The notes: generated from the letters alone by a model not told the origin. 64,000 nucleotides of DNA from Zunongwangia atlantica 22II14-10F7 (GCF_002094855.1 NZ_ARYN01000001.1:486061-550060), one strand, 5' to 3'; counted from the first letter of the stretch, positions 17,852 to 26,877 are shown. Program-made: numbers and translations.

Positions 17852-20176
17852 TTGGAAGCTTATTTAGCCGAATTAAATGATGCCCAAAGGGCACCAACAT
17901 TGCAGATTGATGGTCCTATGATCGTAATTGCGGGAGCCGGTTCTGGTAAAACCCGTGTGCTTACGTATAGGATCGCATACATGATGAGTAAAGGGATTGA
18001 TGCCTTTAATATTCTTGCGTTAACTTTTACCAACAAAGCGGCAAGAGAAATGCAGCATCGTATTTCGCAGATCGTAGGTAGAAGTGAAGCTAAAAACCTG
18101 TGGATGGGAACATTCCACTCGGTTTTTGCCAAGATTCTACGTTTTGAGGCCGATAAATTAGGCTACCCTTCTAATTTTACGATTTATGATACGCAGGATT
18201 CACAAAGTGTGATTAGGGCGATCATTAAGGATATGCAGCTGGATAAAGATGTTTATAAATATAAGCAGGTATATAGCCGAATTTCGTCTTACAAAAACAG
18301 TCTGATCACTGTAAAAGCCTATTTCAATAATCCTGAATTAATGGAGGCCGATGCGATGAGCAAAAAGCCAAGAATGGGAGAAATTTATAAGGAATATGTA
18401 CAGCGTTGTTTTAAAGCTGGCGCAATGGATTTTGATGATCTATTGCTGAAAACCAATGAGCTTTTAAACCGTTTTCCTGAAGTGCTTCAGAAATATCAAA
18501 ATCGTTTTCGATATATTTTGGTGGATGAGTACCAGGATACCAATCACTCGCAATATTTGATCGTAAAAGCATTGTCTGATAAATTTCAGAATATCTGTGT
18601 GGTTGGTGACGATGCGCAGAGTATTTACGCTTTCCGTGGTGCGAACATTAATAATATCCTGAATTTCCAGAAAGACTATGAAGGCGTAGAAATGTACCGC
18701 CTGGAACAAAATTATCGTTCTACCGGAAACATTGTAAATGCAGCCAACTCGATAATCGATAAAAACCAGACCAAATTAGATAAAGTAGTTTGGACGGCAA
18801 ACGACGATGGGCCAAAGATCGTGGTAAACCGATTACTTACAGATGGTGAAGAAGGACGATTTGTAGCCAGTTCGATCTTTGAGAATAAGATGCAAAATCA
18901 AATGGCTAATGGAGATTTTGCTATTTTGTACCGAACCAATGCGCAGAGTAGGGCAATGGAGGATGCGCTTAGGAAGAAGGATATTCCATACCGAATTTAT
19001 GGAGGTTTGTCTTTCTATCAGCGTAAAGAGATTAAAGATGTGCTGTCCTATTTGCGATTATTGATCAACCCAAAAGACGAAGAAGCTTTAAAGCGTGTGA
19101 TCAATTATCCTGCACGTGGGATTGGAGCCACAACGATGGACAGGCTAAGTATCGCTGCCAATAAATATGGAAAATCGATCTTCGAAGTTTTAGAAAATCT
19201 GGATCATTTACCAGAACTTAAGATCACAAAAAGTACACGTACCAAGCTGGACAATTTTGTAAATATGATCAAACATTTTACAATCTTGGCTCAGAATGCC
19301 GATGCGTTTACTGTTGCAGATACGGTGACCAAAAAAACCGGACTCGTACAGGAGCTTAAAAAAGATGGTACTCCAGAAGGTATTGCAAGAATCGAGAATA
19401 TTGAAGAGCTTTTAAACGGTATTAAGGATTTTGTTGAAGAGCAAAAAGAACTTGCCGATGCCAATGGATCTATAGCTGAATTTTTAGAAGATGTCGCGCT
19501 AGCTACAGATCTTGATAAAGATACCGAGGATGAAGATCGCGTTGCTTTAATGACGATTCACCTGGCGAAAGGATTGGAGTTTCCTTACGTGTATATTGTT
19601 GGAATGGAAGAAGATCTTTTTCCTTCAGCAATGAGTATGAATACCAGATCTGAGCTTGAAGAAGAACGCCGCTTATTTTATGTTGCAGTAACTCGAGCTG
19701 AAAAACAGGCTTTCTTAACTTATACGCAAAGCAGATATCGTTGGGGAAAACTGGTAGATGCAGAGCCTAGCCGATTTATAGAAGAAATAGACGATAAGTT
19801 TTTGGATTATATGATTCCGCAGGATGATTATAAATACAAACCGCTTATCAATACTGATATTTTTGGAGATGAAGTTGATAAATCTAAACTTCGACAAACA
19901 AAACCAAAAGCAGGAACGCCACCACCGGCTCATAAACCTACTGAAGAACAACTTAGAAAATTACGAAAACTGAGACCGGCAGCTTCAGAACCTGCAAAAG
20001 CCTCGAATGCAATTCAGCTTGAAGTTGGAAACGAAGTCGAGCACATGCGTTTTGGAAAAGGAAAAGTTTTAGGGATTGAAGGTGTAGGTCAGGATAAAAA
20101 GGCCGAAATTAATTTTGAAAATGGCGGAATTAAAAAGCTATTGCTAAGATTTGCGAAATTGAAGCTACTTTCTTAA
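17852..20176 (+). CDS. pcrA: UvrD/PcrA-type superfamily 1 DNA helicase
   Basis: A 774-residue 3'-5' helicase for repair and replication restart. The start is a TTG at 17852, preceded by GAAGGAAA. It is favoured because the next ATG (codon 23) would remove the Q motif LNDAQR (Gln12). Walker A is AGAGSGKT (27-34), motif II is VDEYQDTN, motif III GDDAQSIYAFRGA, motif IV LEQNYRS, and motif VI near ERRLFYVAVTRAE. The C-terminal ~55 residues (VEHMRFGKGKVLGIEG) form the Tudor-like RNA-polymerase-binding domain typical of PcrA/UvrD. A hairpin terminator follows. Confidence 0.95.
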   Translation: MEAYLAELNDAQRAPTLQIDGPMIVIAGAGSGKTRVLTYRIAYMMSKGIDAFNILALTFTNKAAREMQHRISQIVGRSEAKNLWMGTFHSVFAKILRFEADKLGYPSNFTIYDTQDSQSVIRAIIKDMQLDKDVYKYKQVYSRISSYKNSLITVKAYFNNPELMEADAMSKKPRMGEIYKEYVQRCFKAGAMDFDDLLLKTNELLNRFPEVLQKYQNRFRYILVDEYQDTNHSQYLIVKALSDKFQNICVVGDDAQSIYAFRGANINNILNFQKDYEGVEMYRLEQNYRSTGNIVNAANSIIDKNQTKLDKVVWTANDDGPKIVVNRLLTDGEEGRFVASSIFENKMQNQMANGDFAILYRTNAQSRAMEDALRKKDIPYRIYGGLSFYQRKEIKDVLSYLRLLINPKDEEALKRVINYPARGIGATTMDRLSIAANKYGKSIFEVLENLDHLPELKITKSTRTKLDNFVNMIKHFTILAQNADAFTVADTVTKKTGLVQELKKDGTPEGIARIENIEELLNGIKDFVEEQKELADANGSIAEFLEDVALATDLDKDTEDEDRVALMTIHLAKGLEFPYVYIVGMEEDLFPSAMSMNTRSELEEERRLFYVAVTRAEKQAFLTYTQSRYRWGKLVDAEPSRFIEEIDDKFLDYMIPQDDYKYKPLINTDIFGDEVDKSKLRQTKPKAGTPPPAHKPTEEQLRKLRKLRPAASEPAKASNAIQLEVGNEVEHMRFGKGKVLGIEGVGQDKKAEINFENGGIKKLLLRFAKLKLLS

Positions 20177-20253
20177 TGCACATTCTAAAATTCGAGGAAA
20201 CCGTAAACCACTAGTAATTACAAGGTTTTGGAGTTAAACTTGTGTTATTCAGG

Positions 20254-20277
20254 GCCGCAAAATGCGGCTTTCTTTTT
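20254..20277 (+). terminator. Terminator after the helicase gene
   Basis: A GCCGCA/TGCGGC stem (20254-20259 with 20263-20268) with an AAA loop and a TTTCTTTTT tail. It ends 18 nt before the next gene's ATG. Confidence 0.6.
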
Positions 20278-20294
20278 ATCTTCAAAAGAAAAAG

Positions 20295-20507
20295 ATGATT
20301 CAGAAAGGAAGTAACGTAAAATGGAATTGGGGAAATGGAACTGCTGAAGGTAAAGTAACCGAAACTTATACTGAAGAGGTTACTAAAACCATAGACGGTA
20401 GTAAGATTACCCGAAAAGGAGAACAGGGAAATAAAGCCTTGTTTATCGAACAGGAAGATGGTAGCAAAGTCCTGAAACTAGAGAAAGAAGTTGAAAAAGC
20501 TGATTAA
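20295..20507 (+). CDS. HVA1/TUDOR-domain protein (DUF2945-like)
   Basis: A 70-residue protein resembling the hypervirulence-associated TUDOR domain: MIQKGSNVKWNWGNGTAEGK at the start, a KITRKG turn and a final VLKLEKEVEKA. I choose the ATG at 20295 because it matches the family's start; an ATG 33 nt upstream lies in the preceding terminator. Function is unknown in bacteria. It ends 2 nt before tsaC and is probably co-transcribed with it. Confidence 0.75.
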   Translation: MIQKGSNVKWNWGNGTAEGKVTETYTEEVTKTIDGSKITRKGEQGNKALFIEQEDGSKVLKLEKEVEKAD

Positions 20508-20509
20508 AA

Positions 20510-21130
20510 ATGGCAGAAATTATTCGTATTTATAACGAAAATCCGAATCCGCGTGAAATCACTAAAGTCGTAAAAACTTTGCGTAGCGGCGGGCTAGTAA
20601 TTTATCCAACCGATACGGTTTATGGTTTAGGTTGTGATATTACCAATAACTCGGCTTTAGAAAAGATCGCCCAGATTAAAGGGGTGAAATTGGAAAAAGC
20701 GAACTTCAGTTTTATTTGTCATGATTTGAGTAATCTTTCAGATTATGTGAAGCAAATAGATACTGCGACATTCAAAATTCTGAAGAGATGTTTACCCGGT
20801 CCTTATACCTTTATTTTGCCGGGAAATAATAATTTACCAACAGTATTTAAGAAAAAGAAAACCGTTGGGATAAGAGTGCCAGATAACAATATTTGTCGAG
20901 CAATCGTAGAAGAACTGGGAAACCCAATCGTTTCGACTTCTATTAGAGATGAAGATGAGGTGATAGAATATACTACAGATCCAGAGTTAATTCAGGAAAA
21001 ATGGGATAACCTGGTAGATATTGTAATTGATGGGGGATATGGAGATAATACTCCTAGTACGGTGATCGATCTAACTTCAGAAGAACCTGAAGTGCTAAGA
21101 GAAGGAAAAGGAAGTTTAGAAATTATGTAA
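20510..21130 (+). CDS. tsaC: L-threonylcarbamoyladenylate synthase (YrdC/Sua5 domain)
   Basis: A 206-residue enzyme that makes threonylcarbamoyl-AMP from threonine, bicarbonate and ATP for the t6A37 modification of tRNAs. The YrdC fold is marked by GGLVIYPTDTVYGLGCD near residue 30, a KRCLPGPYTFIL motif, and PSTVIDLT near the C-terminus. There is no Sua5 extra domain, so it is the short TsaC form. It follows the TUDOR-domain gene directly and ends in a terminator. Confidence 0.92.
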   Translation: MAEIIRIYNENPNPREITKVVKTLRSGGLVIYPTDTVYGLGCDITNNSALEKIAQIKGVKLEKANFSFICHDLSNLSDYVKQIDTATFKILKRCLPGPYTFILPGNNNLPTVFKKKKTVGIRVPDNNICRAIVEELGNPIVSTSIRDEDEVIEYTTDPELIQEKWDNLVDIVIDGGYGDNTPSTVIDLTSEEPEVLREGKGSLEIM

Positions 21131-21151
21131 AACTGTAGCGTTTTAAAAATT

Positions 21152-21180
21152 AAAAATCCTCGGTTATCCGGGGATTTTTT
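21152..21180 (+). terminator. Terminator of tsaC
   Basis: A 12-bp stem (21152-21163 with 21168-21179, one wobble), 4-nt loop and a T6 tail. Confidence 0.8.
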
Positions 21181-21203
21181 ATGTTCTAAAATGAGGAATG
21201 TAT

Positions 21204-21232
21204 AAAAAAAGCCTCGCAATTGCGAGGCTTTT
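21204..21232 (-). terminator. Terminator of the OmpA-type lipoprotein gene
   Basis: A perfect palindrome GCCTCGCAATTGCGAGGC (21211-21228) with A and T tracts outside. On the minus strand it lies 26 nt past the stop codon and is followed by a T7 run. Confidence 0.85.
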
Positions 21233-21257
21233 CGGATATATAAGATATCTTATTTTC

Positions 21258-22103
21258 TTAGTTTGAAGCTTTAGAAGCTTGCTCCATACCTTCTTCGATC
21301 ATTCCGTAGAATTGATCTAGTTTAGGAAGAACTACGATTCTTGTTCTTCTGTTTCTAGCACGACCATCAGCAGTTTCGTTAGAAGCAACTGGCATGTAGT
21401 AAGATCTACCTGCAGCTGTCATACGCTTAGGATCTACATCAAATTCGTCTTGTAAAATTCTAACTACAGAAGTAGCTCTCTTTACAGAAAGATCCCAGTT
21501 ATCCTGGAACATAGAAGTAGAGATAGATTTGTCATCTGTATGACCTTCTACCATAAACTCGATGTCTGGCTTGTTTTTAATTACAGTAGCAACTTTTCCT
21601 AAAACTTCTTTAGCTTTATTAGTTACGTTGTAACGACCACTGTCAAATAATAATTTATCTGAAATAGAAACGTAAACAACACCTTTTTCAACATTGATTT
21701 CGATGTCTTCGTCGTTCATGTTTCCAATAGCTCCTTTTAAACTTGTAACTAAAGCTAAAGTAACAGAGTCTTTTTTGTTGATTGCATCTCTCATGCTCTT
21801 AATAGCAAGATCTTTTTCTTTGATGCTCTCTAATGAACGCTCTAAGTTCTCAGCTTCTTTCTTAGAAAGAGTAGCAAGATCACCAACGTTGTTTAATAAC
21901 GCAGCGTTTGTATTGTTAAGAACTTTAATTCTTTCAGTCATTTCGTCTTTATCCTCTAGACAAGCATTTAATTTTACAGTGGCGGTATTAAGCTGGTCTT
22001 GAGTTTCTTTTTGTTTTGCTTCTAGTTCAGCATATTTCTTATTAGAAACACATGAAGAAAGCAGGATAGCCGCAGAGGCTGATAAAAGCATGATTTTTTT
22101 CAT
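21258..22103 (-). CDS. OmpA-family peptidoglycan-binding lipoprotein
   Basis: A 281-residue outer-membrane lipoprotein. The signal peptide ends in LLSSC (Cys18). Residues ~25-115 form a long coiled coil (LEAKQKETQDQLNTATVKLN). The C-terminal ~130 residues are an OmpA/MotB-like domain with the peptidoglycan-binding landmarks VEGHTDD and a final RARNRRTRIVVLP. Such proteins tether the outer membrane to the cell wall. It is transcribed alone, with a TAnnTTTG box upstream and a strong terminator, fitting an abundantly expressed structural protein. Confidence 0.92.
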   Translation of the reverse strand: MKKIMLLSASAAILLSSCVSNKKYAELEAKQKETQDQLNTATVKLNACLEDKDEMTERIKVLNNTNAALLNNVGDLATLSKKEAENLERSLESIKEKDLAIKSMRDAINKKDSVTLALVTSLKGAIGNMNDEDIEINVEKGVVYVSISDKLLFDSGRYNVTNKAKEVLGKVATVIKNKPDIEFMVEGHTDDKSISTSMFQDNWDLSVKRATSVVRILQDEFDVDPKRMTAAGRSYYMPVASNETADGRARNRRTRIVVLPKLDQFYGMIEEGMEQASKASN

Positions 22104-22138
22104 AACTTAATTGTAATTATTGTTAATGTTAGATTTTC

Positions 22139-22146
22139 CAAAAGTA
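22139..22146 (-). promoter_or_regulatory. Probable -7 promoter box of the OmpA lipoprotein gene
   Basis: On the minus strand the box reads TACTTTTG, an exact TAnnTTTG match, 35 nt before the ATG. No clear TTTG is present at the -33 spacing. Confidence 0.4.
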
Positions 22147-22197
22147 TCAAAAAAATATAAAGCTTAAAAGTAGTATTAACAATACTTTAGGCAGGCT

Positions 22198-23193
22198 TTA
22201 TAATAATTTTTTATATGTCGTTTTTTTCAATGCAAAATATTCAAAAACGATAGATTTTATGTCAAAGTATTCAATTTTAGATGTTTTTTCAATTCTTTTT
22301 TTATTCATTTTTGAAAAATTGGCGTAAAAACTGCTATGCGCTTTTAACACCGCCAAAAAATGACCAAAATTACCCTGAAATAGGAATTTTAGCCCCGCAA
22401 TGCCATCTAAAACCATTCTTTGCAACACAATTTTACGCATTTTTTCTTTAGGAAGGTTCTTTACGAGCATAAAAAGGCTATTTCTGAAATTAAAATAGGT
22501 CTTTTTAGGGTTCATTTTGTCTAAAGTTGCCCCTCCAACGTGATAAACGCAAGATTTTGCGGTGTATTTTATATGATAGCCAAGATTTTTTATTCTCCAA
22601 CATAGATCAATTTCTTCCTGATGGGCGAAAAAATCTTCGTCGAAACCGCCAAGTTCCTTAAAAACAGAGTTTTTAATCGCTAAACAAGCGCCTGTGGCCC
22701 AAAATATCTCAATTTCGTCATTATACTGGCCTCTATCTTCTTCAATAGTTTCAAAAATCCTGCCGCGGCAGTAAGGAAAGCCAAATTTATCAATAAATCC
22801 GCCTGCTGCACCGGCATATTCAAAATAAGATTTGTTCTTAAAATCCAAAATTTTTGGTTGTACCGCAGCGGTTTTAGAATCTTTGCTAAAAACCTCGAAT
22901 ATCGGCTTTAGCCAGTCTTTGGTAACTTCAATATCGCTATTTAAAAGAATTAAGATTTCTTCGGAAAGATGCTTCAGTGCATCATTGTAGCCTTTAGCAT
23001 AACCACCGTTTTCTTTATTCTGAATGATCTTAATTTCAGGATAATTATTCCGCAGAAAATCTATCGAATCGTCACTTGAAGCATTATCGGCAACATAAAT
23101 ATTAGCTTCCTTAGAAAATTGAGTTACCGAAGGTAGAAATTGCTCTAGCAACGCCTTCCCATTCCAATTTAAAATAACAACTGCTACTGTCAT
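22198..23193 (-). CDS. GT2-family glycosyltransferase
   Basis: A 331-residue inverting glycosyltransferase of the GT-A fold. Motifs: VVILNWNG at the start, ADNASSDD for nucleotide binding, a DxD-like NSDIEV, and GGFDEDFFAHQEEIDLCWR with the ED acid/base region. It resembles rhamnosyl/dTDP-sugar transferases; donor and acceptor are unknown. The C-terminal ~70 residues are basic and may contact the membrane. It starts immediately next to the stop of the HsdR-N-like gene, so the two are co-transcribed. Confidence 0.88.
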   Translation of the reverse strand: MTVAVVILNWNGKALLEQFLPSVTQFSKEANIYVADNASSDDSIDFLRNNYPEIKIIQNKENGGYAKGYNDALKHLSEEILILLNSDIEVTKDWLKPIFEVFSKDSKTAAVQPKILDFKNKSYFEYAGAAGGFIDKFGFPYCRGRIFETIEEDRGQYNDEIEIFWATGACLAIKNSVFKELGGFDEDFFAHQEEIDLCWRIKNLGYHIKYTAKSCVYHVGGATLDKMNPKKTYFNFRNSLFMLVKNLPKEKMRKIVLQRMVLDGIAGLKFLFQGNFGHFLAVLKAHSSFYANFSKMNKKRIEKTSKIEYFDIKSIVFEYFALKKTTYKKLL

Positions 23194-23643
23194 TTATGCC
23201 AATTTATAAGCGGGGATTTCTGGTAAAAATTCGTATTCACCAGCTTCGTAATTCATTTTACAGTAATAATGGGATAATCCATTGGTGACCATTAAAAAAT
23301 CTGCATCTAAGGTCATGTTGTACTGCGCGATTTGATCGAATACGTTTTGGGTGATTTTAATATGTGGCGCTTTACATTCTACAATTAAATGAATGCTGCC
23401 ATCGCTATTATAAACCACTATGTCGTATCGCTTTGTTAATTTGCCTAGTTTCAGTTGTTTTTCAACATTAATAAGGCTTTTGGGAAATTCTTTTTCCTGA
23501 ATTAAGAATTGTGTGCAATGTTGTCGCACCCATTCTTCAGGAGTAAGAATGATAAATTTTTTCCGGAGTTCGTCGAAAACAGCTATTTTATTTTGACTAT
23601 TTTTGAACCTGAAATTATATTTTGGAAAATTAAGGTCGATCAT
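23194..23643 (-). CDS. Orphan HsdR N-terminal/PD-(D/E)XK nuclease-fold protein
   Basis: From the ATG at 23643 the protein is 149 residues. It matches the type I restriction HsdR N-terminal domain family: a PD-(D/E)XK-like core with Asp in DIVVYNSDG and ECK in LIVECKAP, then ITQNVFDQIAQYNMTLDADF. No HsdM/HsdS or helicase domain is near, so it is not a restriction system; such stand-alone proteins are common in Bacteroidota next to holA. I prefer this ATG because an exact TAnnTTTG box ends 7 nt upstream; an ATG at 23673 would lie before that box. Confidence 0.75.
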   Translation of the reverse strand: MIDLNFPKYNFRFKNSQNKIAVFDELRKKFIILTPEEWVRQHCTQFLIQEKEFPKSLINVEKQLKLGKLTKRYDIVVYNSDGSIHLIVECKAPHIKITQNVFDQIAQYNMTLDADFLMVTNGLSHYYCKMNYEAGEYEFLPEIPAYKLA

Positions 23644-23649
23644 AGACCT

Positions 23650-23657
23650 CAAAAATA
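23650..23657 (-). promoter_or_regulatory. Promoter -7 box giving a nearly leaderless transcript
   Basis: TATTTTTG on the minus strand matches TAnnTTTG. With initiation about 4-7 nt after the box, the RNA would begin at or next to the ATG at 23643. A TTTG lies 17 nt upstream (23675-23678), slightly closer than usual. Confidence 0.4.
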
Positions 23658-23726
23658 CTAAAGAATACAACAACCAAAAGCCTTTAAGGATAAAACTAAT
23701 TTCAGCCTAAAAGATTCTTTTTCTGC

Positions 23727-24731
23727 ATGGACGACGCAAAGCAAATTGTGACCGATATTAAAAATGGAAAAATTGCTCCTATCTATCTTTTGATGGGGGA
23801 AGAACCTTATTTTGTTGACAAGGTGGCCGATTATATCGAGGATCATTTACTGCACGAAGACGAAAAAGGCTTTAACCAGATCATTATGTATGGTCGCGAT
23901 ACCAATGTAGATGAGATCGTTGGAAATGCCAAGCGTTATCCTATGATGGCAGAGCGGCAGGTGGTGATCGTAAAAGAAGCTCAGGATCTTGCCAGAACTA
24001 TCGATAAACTGAGTGATTATGCTGAAAACCCGCAACCAACAACGGTTTTGGTGCTTTGCTATAAGCATAAAACGCTGGATAAGCGTAAAAAGGTTTATAA
24101 AACGATAAAGAAAAGCGGCGTTATTCTAGACAGCAAAAAGCTGTATGAGAATCAGGTTTCAGATTGGATTGTTCGGAATTTAAAATCGAGAGGGCTGGGA
24201 ATTTCTCCAAAAGCTTCGCAAATGCTGGTAGAATTTTTAGGCACAGATTTAGGGAAGATCGATAATGAGTTACAGAAACTTCAATTGGTTTGTGAAAAAG
24301 GCACTGAAGTTACGCCAGAGCTTATCGAACAAAATATAGGAATTAGTAAAGATTTCAACAATTTTGAGTTACGTAAAGCCGTAGGTTTAAAAGACGAGGT
24401 AAAAGCACATCGCATTATCAATTATTTTTCGCAAAATCCAAAGGACAATCCGCTTGTAGTAACGATATCGCTTTTATTCTCTTATTTCTCGCAGTTGCTA
24501 CAATATCATGGTTTACCCGATAAATCGAAAATGAATGTAGCAAAACAGCTAAAAGTAAATCCATATTTTGTGAACGATTACACCGTAGCTGCCAGAAATT
24601 ATCCTATGAAAAAAGTGAGTTACGCGATTAATGTTTTGCAGGAAGCCGATGTAAAAAGTAAAGGAGTTGGAGCGGTAAATTTATCTTCTGGAGATCTTTT
24701 AAAGGAAGTTTTGGTTAAAATAATGCGTTAA
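23727..24731 (+). CDS. holA: DNA polymerase III delta subunit
   Basis: A 334-residue clamp-loader subunit that opens the sliding clamp. The N-terminal AAA+-like domain (IAPIYLLMGEEPYFVDKV) lacks a true Walker A, as expected for delta. The middle region has LVEFLGTDLGKIDNELQKL and the C-terminal collar domain contains VNPYFVNDYTVAARNY. Length is normal. Its stop codon is followed directly by the menA ATG with no spacer, so the two are co-transcribed; the divergent HsdR-N gene shares the 83-bp promoter region. Confidence 0.92.
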   Translation: MDDAKQIVTDIKNGKIAPIYLLMGEEPYFVDKVADYIEDHLLHEDEKGFNQIIMYGRDTNVDEIVGNAKRYPMMAERQVVIVKEAQDLARTIDKLSDYAENPQPTTVLVLCYKHKTLDKRKKVYKTIKKSGVILDSKKLYENQVSDWIVRNLKSRGLGISPKASQMLVEFLGTDLGKIDNELQKLQLVCEKGTEVTPELIEQNIGISKDFNNFELRKAVGLKDEVKAHRIINYFSQNPKDNPLVVTISLLFSYFSQLLQYHGLPDKSKMNVAKQLKVNPYFVNDYTVAARNYPMKKVSYAINVLQEADVKSKGVGAVNLSSGDLLKEVLVKIMR

Positions 24732-25634
24732 ATGAAAAAAATTAATTCCTGGGTAAATGCTGCCCGATTACGAACTTTACCTTTATCAATTTCAGGAATT
24801 TTAGTGGGCAGTACCATTGCAGCTCAGCAAGGATATTTCAGTTTGGGGATTTTCTCTTTGGCACTTGCTACAACTTTAGGGCTTCAGGTGTTATCTAATT
24901 TTGCAAACGATTATGGAGACGGCGTAAAAGGAACCGATAACGACGAACGTATTGGGCCGCAACGTGCCATTCAAAGTGGATTGATAACGCATTCAGAAAT
25001 GAAAAGTGGGATTATCCTAACTTCAATAATTACTTTTATCCTGGCGATTTGTCTTATCTATGCTTCTTTTGGAAGTGAGAATTTTTTATATAGCCTTGTT
25101 TTTATTGGCTTAGGTGTAGCATCTATAATTGCAGCTATAAAATATACAGTGGGAAATTCGGCTTATGGTTATCGCGGATTAGGAGATATTTTTGTTTTTA
25201 TTTTCTTCGGAATAGTAGCCGTTTTTGGATCTTTCTTTCTTTATGTAAATGATTTAGATTGGGCGGTGTTAATGCCGGCAGCAGCTATAGGATTTTTAAG
25301 TGCAGGAGTGCTTAATCTTAATAATATGCGCGACAGAGTGCCTGATGAAAAATCTGGAAAAATAACATTAGCCGTAAAATTAGGGGAGAAAGGAGCCAAA
25401 GCTTATCATTACTTTTTAATTATTGGAGCAATCTTACTTATGGCGGTTTACTCGGCTTTGGTTTTTGAAGCTTGGGATGATATTGTGTTTTATATTGCTT
25501 TTATTCCGCTTGTGCTTCACTTAAAACGAGTAATGCAAAATGAGTCTCCGGCTTTACTGGATCCAGAGTTAAAAGTGTTGGCCTTATCTACTTTTGCACT
25601 ATCACTTTTGTTTGGTTTAGGTCAGGTTTTTTAA
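24732..25634 (+). CDS. menA: 1,4-dihydroxy-2-naphthoate polyprenyltransferase
   Basis: A 300-residue UbiA-superfamily integral membrane enzyme that prenylates DHNA to give demethylmenaquinone. The first prenyl-diphosphate/Mg site is ANDYGDGVKGTDNDER (near residue 60) and the second is NNMRDRVPDEKSGK (near 200). Eight to nine hydrophobic helices are apparent. It immediately follows holA and heads the menaquinone block completed by menC and menE downstream. Confidence 0.93.
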   Translation: MKKINSWVNAARLRTLPLSISGILVGSTIAAQQGYFSLGIFSLALATTLGLQVLSNFANDYGDGVKGTDNDERIGPQRAIQSGLITHSEMKSGIILTSIITFILAICLIYASFGSENFLYSLVFIGLGVASIIAAIKYTVGNSAYGYRGLGDIFVFIFFGIVAVFGSFFLYVNDLDWAVLMPAAAIGFLSAGVLNLNNMRDRVPDEKSGKITLAVKLGEKGAKAYHYFLIIGAILLMAVYSALVFEAWDDIVFYIAFIPLVLHLKRVMQNESPALLDPELKVLALSTFALSLLFGLGQVF

Positions 25635-25721
25635 ACCGAAGTTTAACAAAATTATAGAATTCTAAATTCTTATTCTGCTGGCATCAATTAGTATTTTAGG
25701 TGCAACTCAAATAAAATTGTT

Positions 25722-26402
25722 ATGGAACTTACATTTTACGGTCAAAACTGTCTTGGCCTTACAATCGGAGATATTAATATTTTGGTAGATCCTTTTATTT
25801 CAGGAAACGAACAAGCAAAAGATAAAGTCAATTTAAAAGATATTAAAGCAGATTATATTTTAGTGACACACGCGCATCAGGATCATGTCTTAGATGTAGA
25901 AACTGTGGCTAAAAATACAGATGCGGTGATCGTTAGTAATGCTGAAATTGCTTCTTACTACGAAAATAAAGGATTTACGGTACATCCAATGAATCACGGT
26001 GGAAGTTGGCAATTTGAATTCGGGAAAGTGAAATATGTACAGGCATGGCATAGTAGTACATTTCCAGATGGTGCTTCTGGTGGAGTGCCAGGAGGTTTTG
26101 TAATTCAATCCGGAGAAAAGAATTTATATATCGCTGGAGATACTGCTTTAAGTATGGATATGAAATTAATTCCGCTATTTACAAAACTTGATCTGGCGGT
26201 ATTACCAATTGGTGATAATTTTACCATGGGGCCAGATGAAGCTGTAATTGCAAGTGATTTTATAGAATGTGACCGAATTTTAGGTTGTCATTACGATACT
26301 TTTGGTTATATCGAAATCGATCATGCTGAAGCTAAAAAGAAATTCGCCGATAAAGGAAAAGAATTATTATTACTCGATATAGGAGAGAAATTAAGTGTTT
26401 AA
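25722..26402 (+). CDS. Metal-dependent hydrolase, UPF0173 metallo-beta-lactamase fold
   Basis: A 226-residue protein with the MBL-fold metal motif THAHQDHVLD near residue 50, further metal ligands near AGDTALSMD, and a C-terminal GCHYDTF. It belongs to the UPF0173/UlaG-like group; its substrate is unknown. It sits between menA and menC, a recurrent position in flavobacteria as far as I recall, so a role tied to quinone metabolism is conceivable but unproven. Confidence 0.85.
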   Translation: MELTFYGQNCLGLTIGDINILVDPFISGNEQAKDKVNLKDIKADYILVTHAHQDHVLDVETVAKNTDAVIVSNAEIASYYENKGFTVHPMNHGGSWQFEFGKVKYVQAWHSSTFPDGASGGVPGGFVIQSGEKNLYIAGDTALSMDMKLIPLFTKLDLAVLPIGDNFTMGPDEAVIASDFIECDRILGCHYDTFGYIEIDHAEAKKKFADKGKELLLLDIGEKLSV

Positions 26403-26422
26403 TTTTAAAGAATATTGGAATA

Positions 26423-26456
26423 TTAGATTATTAGTAGATTAGAATGTTAGATTTTT
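26423..26456. repeat. Left arm of an inverted repeat framing the four-helix-bundle gene
   Basis: The first 22 nt match the reverse complement of 26856-26877 at 18 positions, and the following TGTTAGATTTT matches the complement of the segment starting at 26835. AATA precedes this arm (26419-26422) and directly follows the right arm. Confidence 0.5.
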
Positions 26457-26460
26457 AGAT

Positions 26461-26814
26461 ATGCATAAATTTAAAGACTTACGGGTATGGCAGCAAAGCC
26501 GGTTGTTTTGTAAGTCTGTTTATTTAGCTACTAAAAACTTTCCTGAGGATGAGCGTTATGGGTTAATCTCGCAAATGAGAAGAGCAGTAATATCAATTCC
26601 TTCGAATATTGCTGAAGGTGCCTCAAGAAAATCTAATAGAGATTTTTCCAGATTTTTAGAGATTGCATTAGGTTCATGTTATGAGTTAGAAACTCAATTA
26701 ATCATTGCAAACGATCTTAGTTTTTTAGATTTGAAGAAATTTGAAGAACTTTCGAGTAAATTGGATGAGATTATAAAAATGACTTCAAAACTTAGAACCA
26801 CATTAAACTCTTAA
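26461..26814 (+). CDS. Four-helix-bundle protein (S23 / 23S rRNA intervening-sequence family)
   Basis: A 117-residue protein with the family signature: KFKDLRVWQQSRLF at the N-terminus, LISQMRRAVISIPSNIAEGA in the middle and FLEIALGSCYELETQL before the last helix. Homologues were first found inside 23S rRNA intervening sequences; most bacterial copies, as here, are free-standing and of unknown function. It interrupts the menaquinone block and is closely framed by an imperfect inverted repeat (26423-26456 and 26835-26877), which suggests it arrived as a small mobile unit. Confidence 0.88.
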   Translation: MHKFKDLRVWQQSRLFCKSVYLATKNFPEDERYGLISQMRRAVISIPSNIAEGASRKSNRDFSRFLEIALGSCYELETQLIIANDLSFLDLKKFEELSSKLDEIIKMTSKLRTTLNS

Positions 26815-26834
26815 TCAGAAATTAAAATTCATTC

Positions 26835-26877
26835 AAAATTCTAACATTTATGGCCTTTTAGTTTACCAATAATCTAA
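26835..26877. repeat. Right arm of the inverted repeat framing the four-helix-bundle gene
   Basis: Read on the minus strand it starts TTAGATTATTGGTAAACTAA, against TTAGATTATTAGTAGATTAG in the left arm. After an extra 9 nt both continue with TGTTAGA. AATA follows at 26878-26881. Confidence 0.5.

Noticed and set aside
23194..23643. Part of a restriction-modification or other defence island
   Set aside because: No methylase, specificity, helicase or other defence gene on either side; neighbours are a glycosyltransferase and holA.
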